Below, piece after piece: positions 35,053-44,451 of a DNA stretch of 64,000 nucleotides (position 1 is its first letter; each line of letters opens with the position of its first letter). The position numbers and the translations under genes were made by a program. The stretch lies in NCBI GenBank assembly GCA_002390205.1, contig DGOV01000083.1, forward strand, positions 1-64,000. The letters are read 5' to 3'. Under the pieces are notes generated by a model. The model was not told the origin of the DNA. It saw only the letters and a list, made by a program, of their open reading frames with translations, and ran no database searches. This DNA comes from Proteobacteria bacterium UBA4457 (GTDB lineage Bacteria; Pseudomonadota; Gammaproteobacteria; Ga0077536).

Positions 35053-35448
35053 ATGAAAAAAATAAGCAAGACAAACGATGAGTGGCGAGTAGTACTTACG
35101 CCGGCTGCCTATACGGTGTGTCGGGAGCATGGTACCGAAGCACCCTTTTCCGGCGAGTATGATGGATGCAAAAAGAAAGGAATATATGAGTGTGTTTGTT
35201 GTCAGGCTAGTTTGTTTCGCTCTGAAGACAAATATGATTCAGGTTCAGGTTGGCCTAGTTTTTGGCAAGCGCTCGATGACATGAGCGTAGTGCTTAAGGA
35301 AGACCATAGTCTTGGCATGACGCGTACCGAAGTGATGTGTGCGGTTTGTGATTCTCATTTAGGCCATGTTTTCCCCGATGGGCCTCAGCCGACAGGCTCG
35401 CGTTACTGCATCAATTCTGTGGCGTTACTGCTCAACGATGCAGAGTAG
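35053..35448 (+). CDS. msrB: Peptide methionine-R-sulfoxide reductase
   Basis: Repairs the R epimer of oxidised methionine. The 131 aa include both zinc-binding pairs (CVCC and CAVCDSHLGHVF), the substrate segment SGSGWPSFWQAL and the catalytic cysteine in RYCINSVAL. The N-terminus is short and has no signal peptide, so the protein is cytoplasmic. It is a single-gene unit, divergent from ispG and convergent with dcd. Confidence 0.96.
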   Translation: MKKISKTNDEWRVVLTPAAYTVCREHGTEAPFSGEYDGCKKKGIYECVCCQASLFRSEDKYDSGSGWPSFWQALDDMSVVLKEDHSLGMTRTEVMCAVCDSHLGHVFPDGPQPTGSRYCINSVALLLNDAE

Positions 35449-35487
35449 AGTTATCTCTATATTTTGGGACTTAGCGCGAAGAAGATA

Positions 35488-36054
35488 TTAAGTCTTCGGC
35501 AAGGTGACTCCTATTTGCCCTTGATATTTACCCTGTCTATCTGCGTAGGATGTTTCACAAGGATCGTCTGATTGGAGAAAGATAAGCTGAGCTACTCCTT
35601 CGTTGGCATAAATTTTTGCAGGTAAAGAGGTGGTGTTTGAAAATTCTAGAGTGATATGACCCTCCCACTCAGGTTCTAATGGAGTGACATTAACAATGAT
35701 GCCGCATCTTGCATAGGTCGATTTACCCAAACATATAGTTAGAATATCTCGTGGGATTTTGAAATATTCGATTGTGCGAGCTAAAGCAAAAGAGTTTGGA
35801 GGAATGACGCAAACGTCTTTTTGAACATCGACAAAGTTACCTGAGTCGAAATTTTTAGGGTCGACAGTTGTTGAGTTCAGGTTGGTAAATACTTTGAATT
35901 CACCAGCACACCTGACATCGTACCCATAGCTTGATGTTCCAAAAGAAATAATTCTTTCTCCTTCAAGTGTTTTAACTTGATAGGGTGCGAAAGGGTTAAT
36001 AAGGTCATGGCTTTGTGCCATTTTCCTTATCCATTTGTCTGACTTTATTGGCAA
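35488..36054 (-). CDS. dcd: dCTP deaminase
   Basis: Converts dCTP to dUTP, the main source of dUMP for thymidylate synthase. The 188 aa match the Pseudomonas-type Dcd from the first residues (IKSDKWIRKMAQ), which supports the TTG start at 36054. The active-site segments CLGKSTYARCGIIVNVTPLEPEWEGHITLEFSN and AKIYANEGVAQLIFLQSD are intact, including the catalytic Glu. It follows apbC by 20 bases; the apbC-dcd pair is common in gammaproteobacteria. Confidence 0.96.
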   Translation of the reverse strand: MPIKSDKWIRKMAQSHDLINPFAPYQVKTLEGERIISFGTSSYGYDVRCAGEFKVFTNLNSTTVDPKNFDSGNFVDVQKDVCVIPPNSFALARTIEYFKIPRDILTICLGKSTYARCGIIVNVTPLEPEWEGHITLEFSNTTSLPAKIYANEGVAQLIFLQSDDPCETSYADRQGKYQGQIGVTLPKT

Positions 36055-36074
36055 TTTATTGGATCTCCATAGGT

Positions 36075-37160
36075 TTAAGTATTTTGGATAACTATTTTAG
36101 GGAACTTAGAGGAGAAGTCACGGGCCTTTAGTGCTAGCCGAGCAGCTATTTTCCTTGCTATCTCTCGGTAGCTTTTCGCTATTTCTGAATCAGGTTCAAT
36201 CGCCGTGGTAGGCCTACCATTGTCGACTCCTTCGCGAATTCTAATATCTAGCGGAAGCGACCCTAACATCTCTATTTCATATTGTTTTGCCATTGATTCT
36301 CCTCCTCCCGAGCCAAAAATATGTTCCGAGTGCCCGCACTTACTGCATATGTGGACGCTCATATTCTCGATAACTCCAAGGACCGGGACGTTAACTTTTT
36401 CGAACATCTTAAGTCCTTTTCTCGCGTCGAGTAATGCAATGTCTTGCGGAGTGGTGACGATTACTGCCCCACTCACTGGAATTTTTTGGCACAAGGTAAG
36501 TTGTATGTCTCCCGTGCCCGGTGGGAGGTCGATTATCAAATAATCTAGATCGTGCCAGTTGGTATCGTTGATCAGCTGTTCTAAAGCCCCTGTTGCCATG
36601 GGTCCACGCCAAATCATAGGAGTGTCTTCTTCTATTAGGTTGCCGATAGACATCGTCTGTAATTGATAGCTAACTTTGGGCTCCATAGATTTCCCGTCCT
36701 TACTGTCAGGACGGCCTTGGGTGCCAAGCATTCGAGTCTGGCTGGGCCCGTATATATCCGCATCCAGAACTCCTACTTTGCCACCCTCTTGTTGTAACGC
36801 TATGGCTAAATTCGCAGCGGTGGTCGATTTCCCTACTCCACCTTTTCCCGATGCAATGGCAATAATGTTTTTAACTTGGCTGAGAGGTTTTGTACCTTTT
36901 TGGACTTCTCTAGCAAGTATTTTTGAGGTAACTTGAAAATCAATGTTGCCAACACTCAGCCCAGCGCATAGGGATTCTAGTCTTCTGACTAGAATTTCTC
37001 GGTAATTATCAATAGGGAACCCGAGTTCAATCTCTACTGTAGTTCCTTGGTCGTGCGTATGGATGTTTTTAAGAGCTCCTGAACTTATTAGATCTTTGCC
37101 AAGATACGGATCTATTTCATTTTCAATTAGCCTTTTGATTTCAGTTTCTGTCGTGCTCAT
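36075..37160 (-). CDS. apbC: Iron-sulfur cluster carrier ATPase ApbC/Mrp
   Basis: P-loop NTPase of the Mrp/NBP35 family that transfers Fe-S clusters to apoproteins. The N-terminal ~85 residues form a MIP18-like domain, followed by the deviant Walker A SGKGGVGKSTTAANLA, switch segment DADIYGPSQ and LPPGTGDIQLTL. The conserved CxxC (HICSKCGHSE) binds the cluster. At 361 aa it is typical. It is divergent from metG, as in E. coli and Pseudomonas. Clients in this window could include IspG, the RnfB-like protein, Nth and HpnH. Confidence 0.96.
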   Translation of the reverse strand: MSTTETEIKRLIENEIDPYLGKDLISSGALKNIHTHDQGTTVEIELGFPIDNYREILVRRLESLCAGLSVGNIDFQVTSKILAREVQKGTKPLSQVKNIIAIASGKGGVGKSTTAANLAIALQQEGGKVGVLDADIYGPSQTRMLGTQGRPDSKDGKSMEPKVSYQLQTMSIGNLIEEDTPMIWRGPMATGALEQLINDTNWHDLDYLIIDLPPGTGDIQLTLCQKIPVSGAVIVTTPQDIALLDARKGLKMFEKVNVPVLGVIENMSVHICSKCGHSEHIFGSGGGESMAKQYEIEMLGSLPLDIRIREGVDNGRPTTAIEPDSEIAKSYREIARKIAARLALKARDFSSKFPKIVIQNT

Positions 37161-37223
37161 TTCGGGATTCCGAGGATAGAAAAGATTTATTTTACACTAA
37201 TAGCCGTATTTGCGGTTGCTTAC

Positions 37224-37229
37224 TATAAT
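37224..37229 (+). promoter_or_regulatory. -10 box candidate for metG
   Basis: A perfect TATAAT lies 45 bases before the metG ATG. No good -35 is visible at the right distance, so this is only a candidate. Confidence 0.3.
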
Positions 37230-37274
37230 GATCCATATATTTTCATTAATAAATGGTTGTGATGTCGGACGATT

Positions 37275-39296
37275 ATGGAAGAACCCAAGAGAAAAATCTT
37301 AGTAACGAGTGCGCTGCCATACGCAAACGGACCGATTCACATAGGTCATATGGTGGAATATATCCAGACAGATGTATGGGTCCGGTTTCAGAAAATGAGG
37401 GGTCATGAGTGTTATTTTGTTTGCGCGGATGATGCGCATGGAACCCCAATCATGCTTAAGGCTGAAGCTGAGCAGGTGCCACCAGAGATGTTGATTGAGC
37501 GAATTAGCCGAGAACATCAGCGAGACTTTAGTGCTTTTGGCATTGAGTTTGACAATTATCACTCAACGCATTCAGACGAAAACCGAAACATATCTGAGTT
37601 TATATACGAACAGCTAAGGAAAGATGACTTGATTGTAGCCCGCACGATAGAGCAGGCGTACGATCCAGTTAAGGGAATGTTCCTTCCAGATCGTTTCGTT
37701 CGAGGAACATGCCCAAGGTGCGCTGCAGTAGAACAATATGGGGACAGTTGCGAGGCTTGTGGCGCAACATATTCGCCTACCGATTTAATTGACCCCCTTT
37801 CTGTAGTATCTGGCGTTACGCCGGAGTTGAAAAAATCAGAACATCTTTTCTTTACTCTTGCTAAATTCCAGGACGTCCTTCGTGACTGGATAGCGAACAC
37901 TGATTTACACTCTGGTGTGGTAAAAAAACTGGAAGACTGGTTTGAAACAGGGCTGAAAGATTGGGATATTTCGCGAGATGCACCTTACTTTGGTTTTGAA
38001 ATACCTGATAATCCCGGAAAGTACTTCTACGTATGGTTGGATGCTCCCATCGGCTATCTTGCTAGTTTTAAAAACCTTTGCGAGTCTGAAAAGATAGACT
38101 TCGAATTATTCCTTCGACCTGAAAGCGACGCTGAGCTTTACCATTTTATTGGTAAAGATATTATGTATTTTCACACTCTTTTTTGGCCTGCGATGCTTAA
38201 AGGAGCTGGCTATCGGTTGCCTACGAACGTTTTCGTGCATGGGTTTCTTACTATAGATGGCAAGAAAATGTCCAAATCAAGGGGGAGTTTTATAAAAGCT
38301 GAAACTTACCTTTCTTTCCTTAGTCCGGATTACCTGCGGTATTATTTTTCTGCGAAATTGACGTCGGGAATTGAGGACATTGACCTGAACTGGGATGATT
38401 TTGAAGCTCGAGTTAATAGTGACCTTGTAGGCAAGTTCGTGAATATTGGAAGCCGTTGTGCAGGTTTCATAACGAAACGCTTCGATAGCAAGCTTGCTGA
38501 TGAAATTGCAAACACAGAATTAATGCTATCGTTTTCATCTGCCTCTGCTGATATCGCCAGCTTTTATGAGGAGCGAGAATATGGAAAGGCGATACGGGAA
38601 ATTATGGGGCTTGCTGATCTGGCGAATCGGTACATTGATAGTGAGAAGCCGTGGGTTCTAGCAAAAGAAGAAGGTGCCGATAGACATCTCCATCTGGTTG
38701 TTACAATGGGGATTTTGCTATTTCGTGTTTTAGCGATCTATCTAAAGCCTGTTATTCCTGACATTATTATAGAAATTGAAAAATTTTTAGGCGAGCCTTC
38801 TTTGTCTTGGTCTGATATTCATGCCGCTCCCCTAGGGAACACTATTAATAAATTTATCCCATTAATTGAACGGGTGGAATCAGGGGAAATCGTGAAAATG
38901 ATAGACGAAGTCAAAAGAGATGTAGAAGAAGAAAAGACAATAGTCAAAGAGGAGTCTGAGGAGCAAGGGCATCAAATTTCTATTGAGGACTTCTTAAAAA
39001 TCGACTTACGGGTGGCGAAGATAGTTACGGCTTCTAGTGTAGTTGGTGCTGATAAACTTTTGAAACTGGATCTAGACGTCGGCGGTGAGCCGCGGCAAGT
39101 ATTCGCAGGGATAAAGCAATCCTATGATCCAGAGGAATTAGTCGGGAAGTTGGTTGTAGTTGTTGCTAATTTAGCGCCTCGGAAAATGCGGTTTGGCGTC
39201 TCTGAAGGGATGATATTGGCTGCCGGCCCAGGTGGCAGCGAAGTATTTTTGCTGGAACCTTCCAATGGGTCAGAGCCTGGTATGAAAATTAAATAA
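37275..39296 (+). CDS. metG: Methionyl-tRNA synthetase
   Basis: Charges tRNA-Met for initiation and elongation. The 673-aa product has HIGH (22-25) in NGPIHIGHM, a zinc-binding insert with CPRC and CEAC, KMSKS in GKKMSKSRG (~330) and an anticodon-binding helical domain. A C-terminal EMAP/Trbp111-type tRNA-binding domain from about residue 567 (SIEDFLKIDLRVAKI) makes it the long dimeric form. It leads a same-strand run metG-rnfB-like-nth-DUF1841. Confidence 0.98.
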   Translation: MEEPKRKILVTSALPYANGPIHIGHMVEYIQTDVWVRFQKMRGHECYFVCADDAHGTPIMLKAEAEQVPPEMLIERISREHQRDFSAFGIEFDNYHSTHSDENRNISEFIYEQLRKDDLIVARTIEQAYDPVKGMFLPDRFVRGTCPRCAAVEQYGDSCEACGATYSPTDLIDPLSVVSGVTPELKKSEHLFFTLAKFQDVLRDWIANTDLHSGVVKKLEDWFETGLKDWDISRDAPYFGFEIPDNPGKYFYVWLDAPIGYLASFKNLCESEKIDFELFLRPESDAELYHFIGKDIMYFHTLFWPAMLKGAGYRLPTNVFVHGFLTIDGKKMSKSRGSFIKAETYLSFLSPDYLRYYFSAKLTSGIEDIDLNWDDFEARVNSDLVGKFVNIGSRCAGFITKRFDSKLADEIANTELMLSFSSASADIASFYEEREYGKAIREIMGLADLANRYIDSEKPWVLAKEEGADRHLHLVVTMGILLFRVLAIYLKPVIPDIIIEIEKFLGEPSLSWSDIHAAPLGNTINKFIPLIERVESGEIVKMIDEVKRDVEEEKTIVKEESEEQGHQISIEDFLKIDLRVAKIVTASSVVGADKLLKLDLDVGGEPRQVFAGIKQSYDPEELVGKLVVVVANLAPRKMRFGVSEGMILAAGPGGSEVFLLEPSNGSEPGMKIK

Positions 39297-39337
39297 TTTA
39301 GCTACACTTAATAAGTGGTGGTGTTTCTTTGAAACAA

Positions 39338-39925
39338 ATGAATAGAAAAGAACTGCTGCATAATCTGCTTCCGCAAACACAGTGTAGACGTTGTGGCTTT
39401 GCTGATTGCAAGGCCTATGCTGACTCTATGGATAGGGGCATTTCCTCACCAAACTTATGCCCTCCTGGCGGAGAGGCTACCCGCGAAGCACTTTTCAGCG
39501 TTCTAGGGATGCCGGTCGATCCGATAGGAGCAATCCATAAAGACGAGGAGATATTGATTGCGCGAATATATGAGGATGAATGTATCGGATGCACGAAATG
39601 TATTCAGCAGTGCCCCACTGATGCCATAATTGGTGCACAATCAGTTATTCATACTGTGGTTGAACAGTGGTGTACCGGTTGTTCTTTATGCGTTAGTGTT
39701 TGCCCAACAGACTGCATAACGCTTGTTCCTATCTCGGACCTTGCGTTGCGTATTTCCGCTCATGAGAGCGGTGTTCGCTATTCTGAAATGAAAGAACGCT
39801 TGGCCGTTCATGGCCGTCTTGAAGAGCAAAGAGAATATCTAGATGTTGAAGATCATGAGCAGGAATCTCTAAAAGATATTGTGGCTGCCGCATTGGATCG
39901 CAAGGGACAGGTTCTTGAAGAATAG
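39338..39925 (+). CDS. RnfB-like soluble ferredoxin domain protein
   Basis: Cytoplasmic iron-sulfur protein resembling the soluble part of RnfB. A four-cysteine (4Fe-4S) domain comes first (CRRCGFADCKAYA ... CPPGG), then two ferredoxin-type clusters (CIGCTKCIQQCPTD and CTGCSLCVSVCPTD). The N-terminal membrane anchor of true RnfB is missing, and no rnfA, C, D, G or E follows. nth comes next, as it does after complete rnf operons in Enterobacteria and Pseudomonas, so this looks like a reduced rnf locus. ATG 39338 gives 195 aa; a TTG at 39329 with a better-spaced GGTG is possible. Confidence 0.85.
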   Translation: MNRKELLHNLLPQTQCRRCGFADCKAYADSMDRGISSPNLCPPGGEATREALFSVLGMPVDPIGAIHKDEEILIARIYEDECIGCTKCIQQCPTDAIIGAQSVIHTVVEQWCTGCSLCVSVCPTDCITLVPISDLALRISAHESGVRYSEMKERLAVHGRLEEQREYLDVEDHEQESLKDIVAAALDRKGQVLEE

Positions 39926-39957
39926 GGAGATTAGATTGCGAGAAGGATTTATGTCTA

Positions 39958-40602
39958 GTGAACGCTGATATGAGAGCTCAATTTTTTACGCGTTTAAGAA
40001 ATGTAACTCCTATCCCAAAAACTGAACTTAATTATCAATCTAACTTCCAACTATTGATCGCCGTCATCCTATCTGCCCAAGCAACTGATGTAAGCGTTAA
40101 TAAGGCGACGAAGGCATTGTTCGCCGTAGCTCCTGATGCTAAAAAAATGGTTGCGCTCAAAGAGAAAAACCTTAAAGAATATATTAAAACTATTGGTCTT
40201 TTTAATACCAAAGCGTCTAATGTGTTTAAAACTTGTCGAATACTTTGTGAAGAATATAGTGGAGTAGTGCCGAGTACTCGTAGCGAGTTAGAGGCTCTAC
40301 CTGGGGTAGGCAGGAAAACAGCTAATGTTATTTTAAATACGGCGTTTGGCGAGCCAACTATAGCGGTGGACACGCATATATTCCGTGTTTCTAATCGAAC
40401 TAAACTGGCTCCAGGTAAAACACCGCTGCAAGTCGAGAAAAACTTAATGAAGCGTATACCCGCCGATTTCCACCGTTATGCACATCATTGGTTGATCATG
40501 CATGGTCGGTATACATGTCTGGCGCGCTCGCCAAAATGTGGAGAATGTTCAGTTTCAGACTGCTGTTCTTGGAATAAGAAAGGAAACCATAGTGGTGTCT
40601 AG
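39958..40602 (+). CDS. nth: Endonuclease III
   Basis: Base-excision repair glycosylase/AP lyase for oxidised pyrimidines. The 214-aa product shows the helix-hairpin-helix LPGVGRKTANV with the catalytic Lys, VDTHIFRV with the catalytic Asp, and the C-terminal 4Fe-4S ligands with spacing C-x6-C-x2-C-x5-C. The start is probably GTG 39958; ATG 39970 is also possible. It follows the RnfB-like gene by 32 bases. Confidence 0.96.
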   Translation: MNADMRAQFFTRLRNVTPIPKTELNYQSNFQLLIAVILSAQATDVSVNKATKALFAVAPDAKKMVALKEKNLKEYIKTIGLFNTKASNVFKTCRILCEEYSGVVPSTRSELEALPGVGRKTANVILNTAFGEPTIAVDTHIFRVSNRTKLAPGKTPLQVEKNLMKRIPADFHRYAHHWLIMHGRYTCLARSPKCGECSVSDCCSWNKKGNHSGV

Positions 40603-40643
40603 CAGAGTTTTTCTGGCTCGGATGGAAGAAAATGGGGAACATT

Positions 40644-41072
40644 ATGTTTGTTGAAGACAAGAACGACGCTAGGCAATTTTTTTTTCAGGTCTGGGATAAA
40701 ATGTCCCAAGAAGTAAGGCTTGAACCTCTGGAGTCAGTGATTTCCGATGTAATAAAAACACACCCAGAGTACCATGAGGTGCTTCGATCGAAAGACTTGG
40801 AGTTCTCTGTAGGATCTAACGGTGATGATGGAGCAAAAAATCCGTTTCTTCATATGGGATTGCATATTGCCCTTATCGAACAGCTCCAAACGGATCGCCC
40901 ATCTGGAATTCGAGGCGTATTTCAGGAGCTTGTCTCTAAATATGGCAAGGATGTTCATCGAGCCGAACATTCCGCCATGTCCTGCTTGGCGGAAGTTCTC
41001 CGAGTGGCTACAGGTGATGGCCATGCGCCTGATGAGCAAGAATATTTGAAGAGTATAAGAAAATTAATTTAA
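40644..41072 (+). CDS. DUF1841 family protein
   Basis: Uncharacterised small protein family of beta- and gammaproteobacteria. From the ATG at 40644 the protein (142 aa) starts MFVEDKNDARQFFFQVWDKM, the family's usual beginning, with a GGGGA site five bases before; a longer frame from 40632 is less likely. Other conserved parts: NPFLHMGLHIALIEQLQTDRP and the end HRAEHSAMSCLAEVL. Histidine-rich conserved positions hint at a metal or enzyme role but none is established. It often follows nth or lies near it. Confidence 0.85.
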   Translation: MFVEDKNDARQFFFQVWDKMSQEVRLEPLESVISDVIKTHPEYHEVLRSKDLEFSVGSNGDDGAKNPFLHMGLHIALIEQLQTDRPSGIRGVFQELVSKYGKDVHRAEHSAMSCLAEVLRVATGDGHAPDEQEYLKSIRKLI

Positions 41073-41106
41073 CTTTTAGAAGATATGTTTTTGCGAAAGG
41101 TCGTTT

Positions 41107-41181
41107 ATGGATAAAAAATCATATAGCCGAACCCAGAAGGATAAAAACCTAGAGAGTTTCAGCTTAGATAGAGTCCTTTAA
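41107..41181 (+). CDS. Possible 24-aa small protein
   Basis: ATG at 41107 with AAAGG six bases upstream opens a 24-codon frame rich in Lys, Ser and Asp (MDKKSYSRTQKDKNLESFSL), ending TAA at 41181. A T-run at 41187-41193 follows, which could end a short transcript. Nothing else in the 220-base gap between DUF1841 and ferredoxin explains this arrangement. Very short frames with a good ribosome site also arise by chance. Confidence 0.2.
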   Translation: MDKKSYSRTQKDKNLESFSLDRVL

Positions 41182-41291
41182 ACAGGGTTTTTTTGATCAT
41201 CCGCGTGCTGCTTTAGAAAGTAACGGTTTTCTTTTAAACAGTTCACAATTTCGCTGGCAGGAATTAAACGCAGATTTATTGTGATAACAGC

Positions 41292-41615
41292 CTATCTCTC
41301 TAGCAAAGAGAGTTTTCCTTCTTTCCCTGCCCATTCTTCAGCGTCAGGAAGAGGGTCAGACATTTCTGTTATAACGGGCCAAGATTTAGCTAGTTCTGCA
41401 TTTAACTCAATGAATTGTTGTTCATCATCCGTGAGGTCATCTTCGGATTTTATTGCTTCTACTGGGCATTCTGGCTCACAGAGTGTGCAATCAATGCACT
41501 CGTCCGGATCTATCACAAGGAAATTAGGGCCTTCATGAAAACAGTCAACGGGACACACTTCGACGCAATCCGTATGCTTACACTTAATACAATCTTCAAG
41601 AACTACAAATGTCAT
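41292..41615 (-). CDS. fdxA: 7Fe ferredoxin (FdxA type)
   Basis: Small electron carrier with one 3Fe-4S and one 4Fe-4S cluster, common next to mutS in proteobacteria. The 107 aa begin MTFVVLEDCIKCKHTDCVEV with cluster ligands CIKCKHTDCVEVCPVDCF and then CIDCTLCEPECPVEAI. The C-terminal ~50 residues (DEQQFIELNAELAKSWPVIT) are the usual FdxA tail. mutS, 68 bases upstream on the same strand, is probably cotranscribed. Confidence 0.94.
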   Translation of the reverse strand: MTFVVLEDCIKCKHTDCVEVCPVDCFHEGPNFLVIDPDECIDCTLCEPECPVEAIKSEDDLTDDEQQFIELNAELAKSWPVITEMSDPLPDAEEWAGKEGKLSLLER

Positions 41616-41682
41616 TGGTTAAATCTCGTATTCGATAAAATACCTATTATAACCTTGTCAGCACAAACAGCCCAATGGTTTT

Positions 41683-44226
41683 TTATTTACTGATTTTTCC
41701 TTTCATCTCCGCAAGCAAAGCAAGGGCTTGTATTGGGGTGGTGTTATTTACGTCTAGCTTCTGGAGATTTGATCTGAAGTCTTGGAATTCGTCTGGTGAC
41801 AACCGCTCAGTAGAGGGTAGAACTCTGGCGATACTCTGAGGCTCCAGTTTTGACAAAATTTGTTTTGCACGAGTGAGCGTTGCCGCTGGCACCCCTGCAC
41901 GTTTTGCAACAACTAACCCGAAGCTTTCGCTGGCAGAACCTTCGCGTACTTTGTGGGTAAACACAACTTCGTCGTTGAAAGAAATAGCTTCAACCTTAAC
42001 GTTAGATATTGCTTTTTCTAATACTTCTAGCTTAGTGAGCTCGAAAAAATGCGTCGCGAATAAAGTATAGCCTTTAGTATGGTTTGCGAGGTATTCGGCT
42101 GCTGACCATGCGAGGGCTAGCCCATCATAAGTACTGGTTCCTCTTCCGACTTCATCTATCAGAACAAGACTTTTTTGACTACAATTGTTGAGAATATGAG
42201 CCAGCTCACTCATTTCGACCATAAATGTGCTCTGGCCACCAGATAGATTGTCTGAAGCTCCGATTCGGGTATAGATTGCATCTATAGGCCCAATACTGGC
42301 TTCATCAGCGGGGACAAAGCTTCCGACATAGGCAAGAAGAACGATAATAGCTGTTTGCCGCATATAGGTAGACTTCCCTCCCATATTGGGCCCTGTAATG
42401 AGGAGTAGCCTTCGATCTTCGTCAAAATGAACATCATTTTTCACAAATACTTTTTTCTGCTGATGCTCCACTATAGGGTGTCTACCTCCTTCTATATGGA
42501 TGCCATCCTCTGAGTTCAATCTCGGTCGAGTCCATTTGAGTGAGTCCGCCCGTTCGGCAAAAGTTGATAGCACGTCGATTTCAGCAATGGCATGAGCCAT
42601 CTGCAACAGACTGGCCACATTTACTGAAATCGTATTTATGAGGTCAGAGTAAAGCTCTTTTTCCTTGTTTAACGCTTTCTCTTTGGCGGTGAGTATTCGT
42701 GACTCAAAGCTTCGTAATTCTGGAGTGACATATCTTTCGGAGGTTTTAAGTGTCTGTCTTCTCTGGTAGTCTTTAGGAGCCTTGGAGGAATAGATTTTTC
42801 CTATTTCTAAATAATATCCGTGTACTCGGTTGTAACCAATTTTTAACCCACCAATACCGCTTCTTTCTTGCTCTCTTTTTTCGATAGACAACAGGTCTTG
42901 ATTCGCTGTTAGATATATTTTTCTGAGTTCGTCTAGCTCCGCATCATAGCCCTCAGCAATCACGGCATGCTCTTTTATTATCTGGGGTGGTTCATCTACC
43001 AAAGCATTGGCTAATATTTCTTTCAGAGAAGCATGTTCGTTCATGCGACCAGTTATTTCTTTGAGTAGACCAGTGTTTTTTTCTGCAAGCTCTTTTTTTA
43101 CGCTAGGTATTTTTATGAGCGTGGCTCTGAGTGACGCTAATTCTTTGGGTTTTACTGTCCCCAGAGCACAACGTGATGCTATTCTTCCTACGTCACGGAG
43201 GCCGGACAACGTCTTTCTTAGGCTGTCTAAAGAGCCGTTTAACAGAAGCTCTGAGACACTATCTTGTCTCTCAGTTAGTTCTTCATGACTTGTTATGGGT
43301 TCATTTATCCAGCGTTTTAATAAACGGCTTCCCATAGGCGTTTTCGTCGTATTCATTAAGTTATACAGAGACGGAGTTGAATCTTTTAACCGAGTATTTG
43401 CCAGCTCGAGGTTGCCTCTCGTTTTGTCATCAAGGTGTAACATCTTCCCCGGATGTTCGACGATAATCTTACTGACGTGGGTCAGAGGAGCGCCTTGCAT
43501 TTTTTCGCAATACTCCAATAGCGAGCCACCGGCACTTATGGCCCCGTCTAGGTCCTGGCAACCGAAACCGTGTAAATTGTCGACTTCAAAATGGTCGCAT
43601 AGAGTTTTAAAGCAAGTCATGAGGCTGAAGTGCCAAGCAGGCAATCGCTTGGTTAGGGATTCCCATTTATTATCTAGAGTAGGCATGTTTTCCGACAATA
43701 TTATTTCTGAGGCCCTAAGTCTTGATAACTGTTCATATACTTCTTGCAGATTGTTTAGTTGCATCAGACTAAATCGAGCTTCACTTATTTCTAATACCGC
43801 TAGACCGTAACAACTCTTATCGTTAACTAAAGAGATTATTAAGCTTTCATGTTGCTCGCCTAACAAGTTCTCATCGGAGAGTGTCCCAGGAGTAAGAGTT
43901 CTACTGACTTTTCTTTCGACAGGTTCTTTGGAGTCACTAGATCCACCGACTTGTTCGCAGATTGTCACAGTTTCACCGAGCTTCAATAATCGCTGCAGAT
44001 AGTTATCTGCAGCATGAGCTGGGACTCCAGCCATCGGTATTGGGGTTCCATTACTTTTCCCACGAGAGGTGAGAGTGATATTTAGCAACTCGGATGCCCG
44101 TTTTGCATCCTCATAGAAAAGCTCGTAAAAGTCGCCCATACGATAAAACAAGAGGTTATCAGGGTGGTCGGCTTTAATTCTTAGGTATTGGACCATTCCT
44201 GGTGTATGTTTTGTTGACTTATTCAT
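41683..44226 (-). CDS. mutS: DNA mismatch repair protein MutS
   Basis: Mismatch sensor of the MutSLH pathway. From the ATG at 44226 (847 aa, near E. coli's 853) the mismatch-wedge motif is seen as FYRMGDFYELF. The lever and clamp domains follow, then the ABC ATPase with TGPNMGGKSTYMRQTA, the ST-rich signature GQSTFMVEMSELAHIL, Walker B LVLIDEVGRGTSTYDG and the LFATHFFELT segment. A longer frame back to 44328 adds residues unlike the family. It is divergent from htpG. Confidence 0.97.
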   Translation of the reverse strand: MNKSTKHTPGMVQYLRIKADHPDNLLFYRMGDFYELFYEDAKRASELLNITLTSRGKSNGTPIPMAGVPAHAADNYLQRLLKLGETVTICEQVGGSSDSKEPVERKVSRTLTPGTLSDENLLGEQHESLIISLVNDKSCYGLAVLEISEARFSLMQLNNLQEVYEQLSRLRASEIILSENMPTLDNKWESLTKRLPAWHFSLMTCFKTLCDHFEVDNLHGFGCQDLDGAISAGGSLLEYCEKMQGAPLTHVSKIIVEHPGKMLHLDDKTRGNLELANTRLKDSTPSLYNLMNTTKTPMGSRLLKRWINEPITSHEELTERQDSVSELLLNGSLDSLRKTLSGLRDVGRIASRCALGTVKPKELASLRATLIKIPSVKKELAEKNTGLLKEITGRMNEHASLKEILANALVDEPPQIIKEHAVIAEGYDAELDELRKIYLTANQDLLSIEKREQERSGIGGLKIGYNRVHGYYLEIGKIYSSKAPKDYQRRQTLKTSERYVTPELRSFESRILTAKEKALNKEKELYSDLINTISVNVASLLQMAHAIAEIDVLSTFAERADSLKWTRPRLNSEDGIHIEGGRHPIVEHQQKKVFVKNDVHFDEDRRLLLITGPNMGGKSTYMRQTAIIVLLAYVGSFVPADEASIGPIDAIYTRIGASDNLSGGQSTFMVEMSELAHILNNCSQKSLVLIDEVGRGTSTYDGLALAWSAAEYLANHTKGYTLFATHFFELTKLEVLEKAISNVKVEAISFNDEVVFTHKVREGSASESFGLVVAKRAGVPAATLTRAKQILSKLEPQSIARVLPSTERLSPDEFQDFRSNLQKLDVNNTTPIQALALLAEMKGKISK

Positions 44227-44319
44227 AGCTGTGTTTAGTTTAGCATTAGAAAATAGGATTGATCGTTTATTTCTGGTTGCCGGTGTAAGCAGGAGTATTT
44301 TTTTCAATACTAAAACTTG

Positions 44320-44325
44320 TATAAT
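44320..44325 (+). promoter_or_regulatory. -10 box candidate for htpG
   Basis: TATAAT lies 127 bases before the htpG ATG in the mutS-htpG divergent region, preceded by T-rich sequence at the -35 position. I see no clear sigma-32 promoter (CTTGAA with CCCAT) although htpG is usually heat-induced. Confidence 0.3.
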
Positions 44326-44451
44326 CAACTATTGAACGCCCAACATACGAAAATGGCTTCATTTACCAGCCAAGAAAGTTCGCGGCGAGTCGATAGACAT
44401 CTAAATAATAAGAAAGCACTAACTGCATTCACAAGCTAATAGAGGATTCAC

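Noticed and set aside
43295..43810. 171-codon frame antisense to mutS
   Set aside because: Fully inside mutS, which matches its family along this whole stretch.
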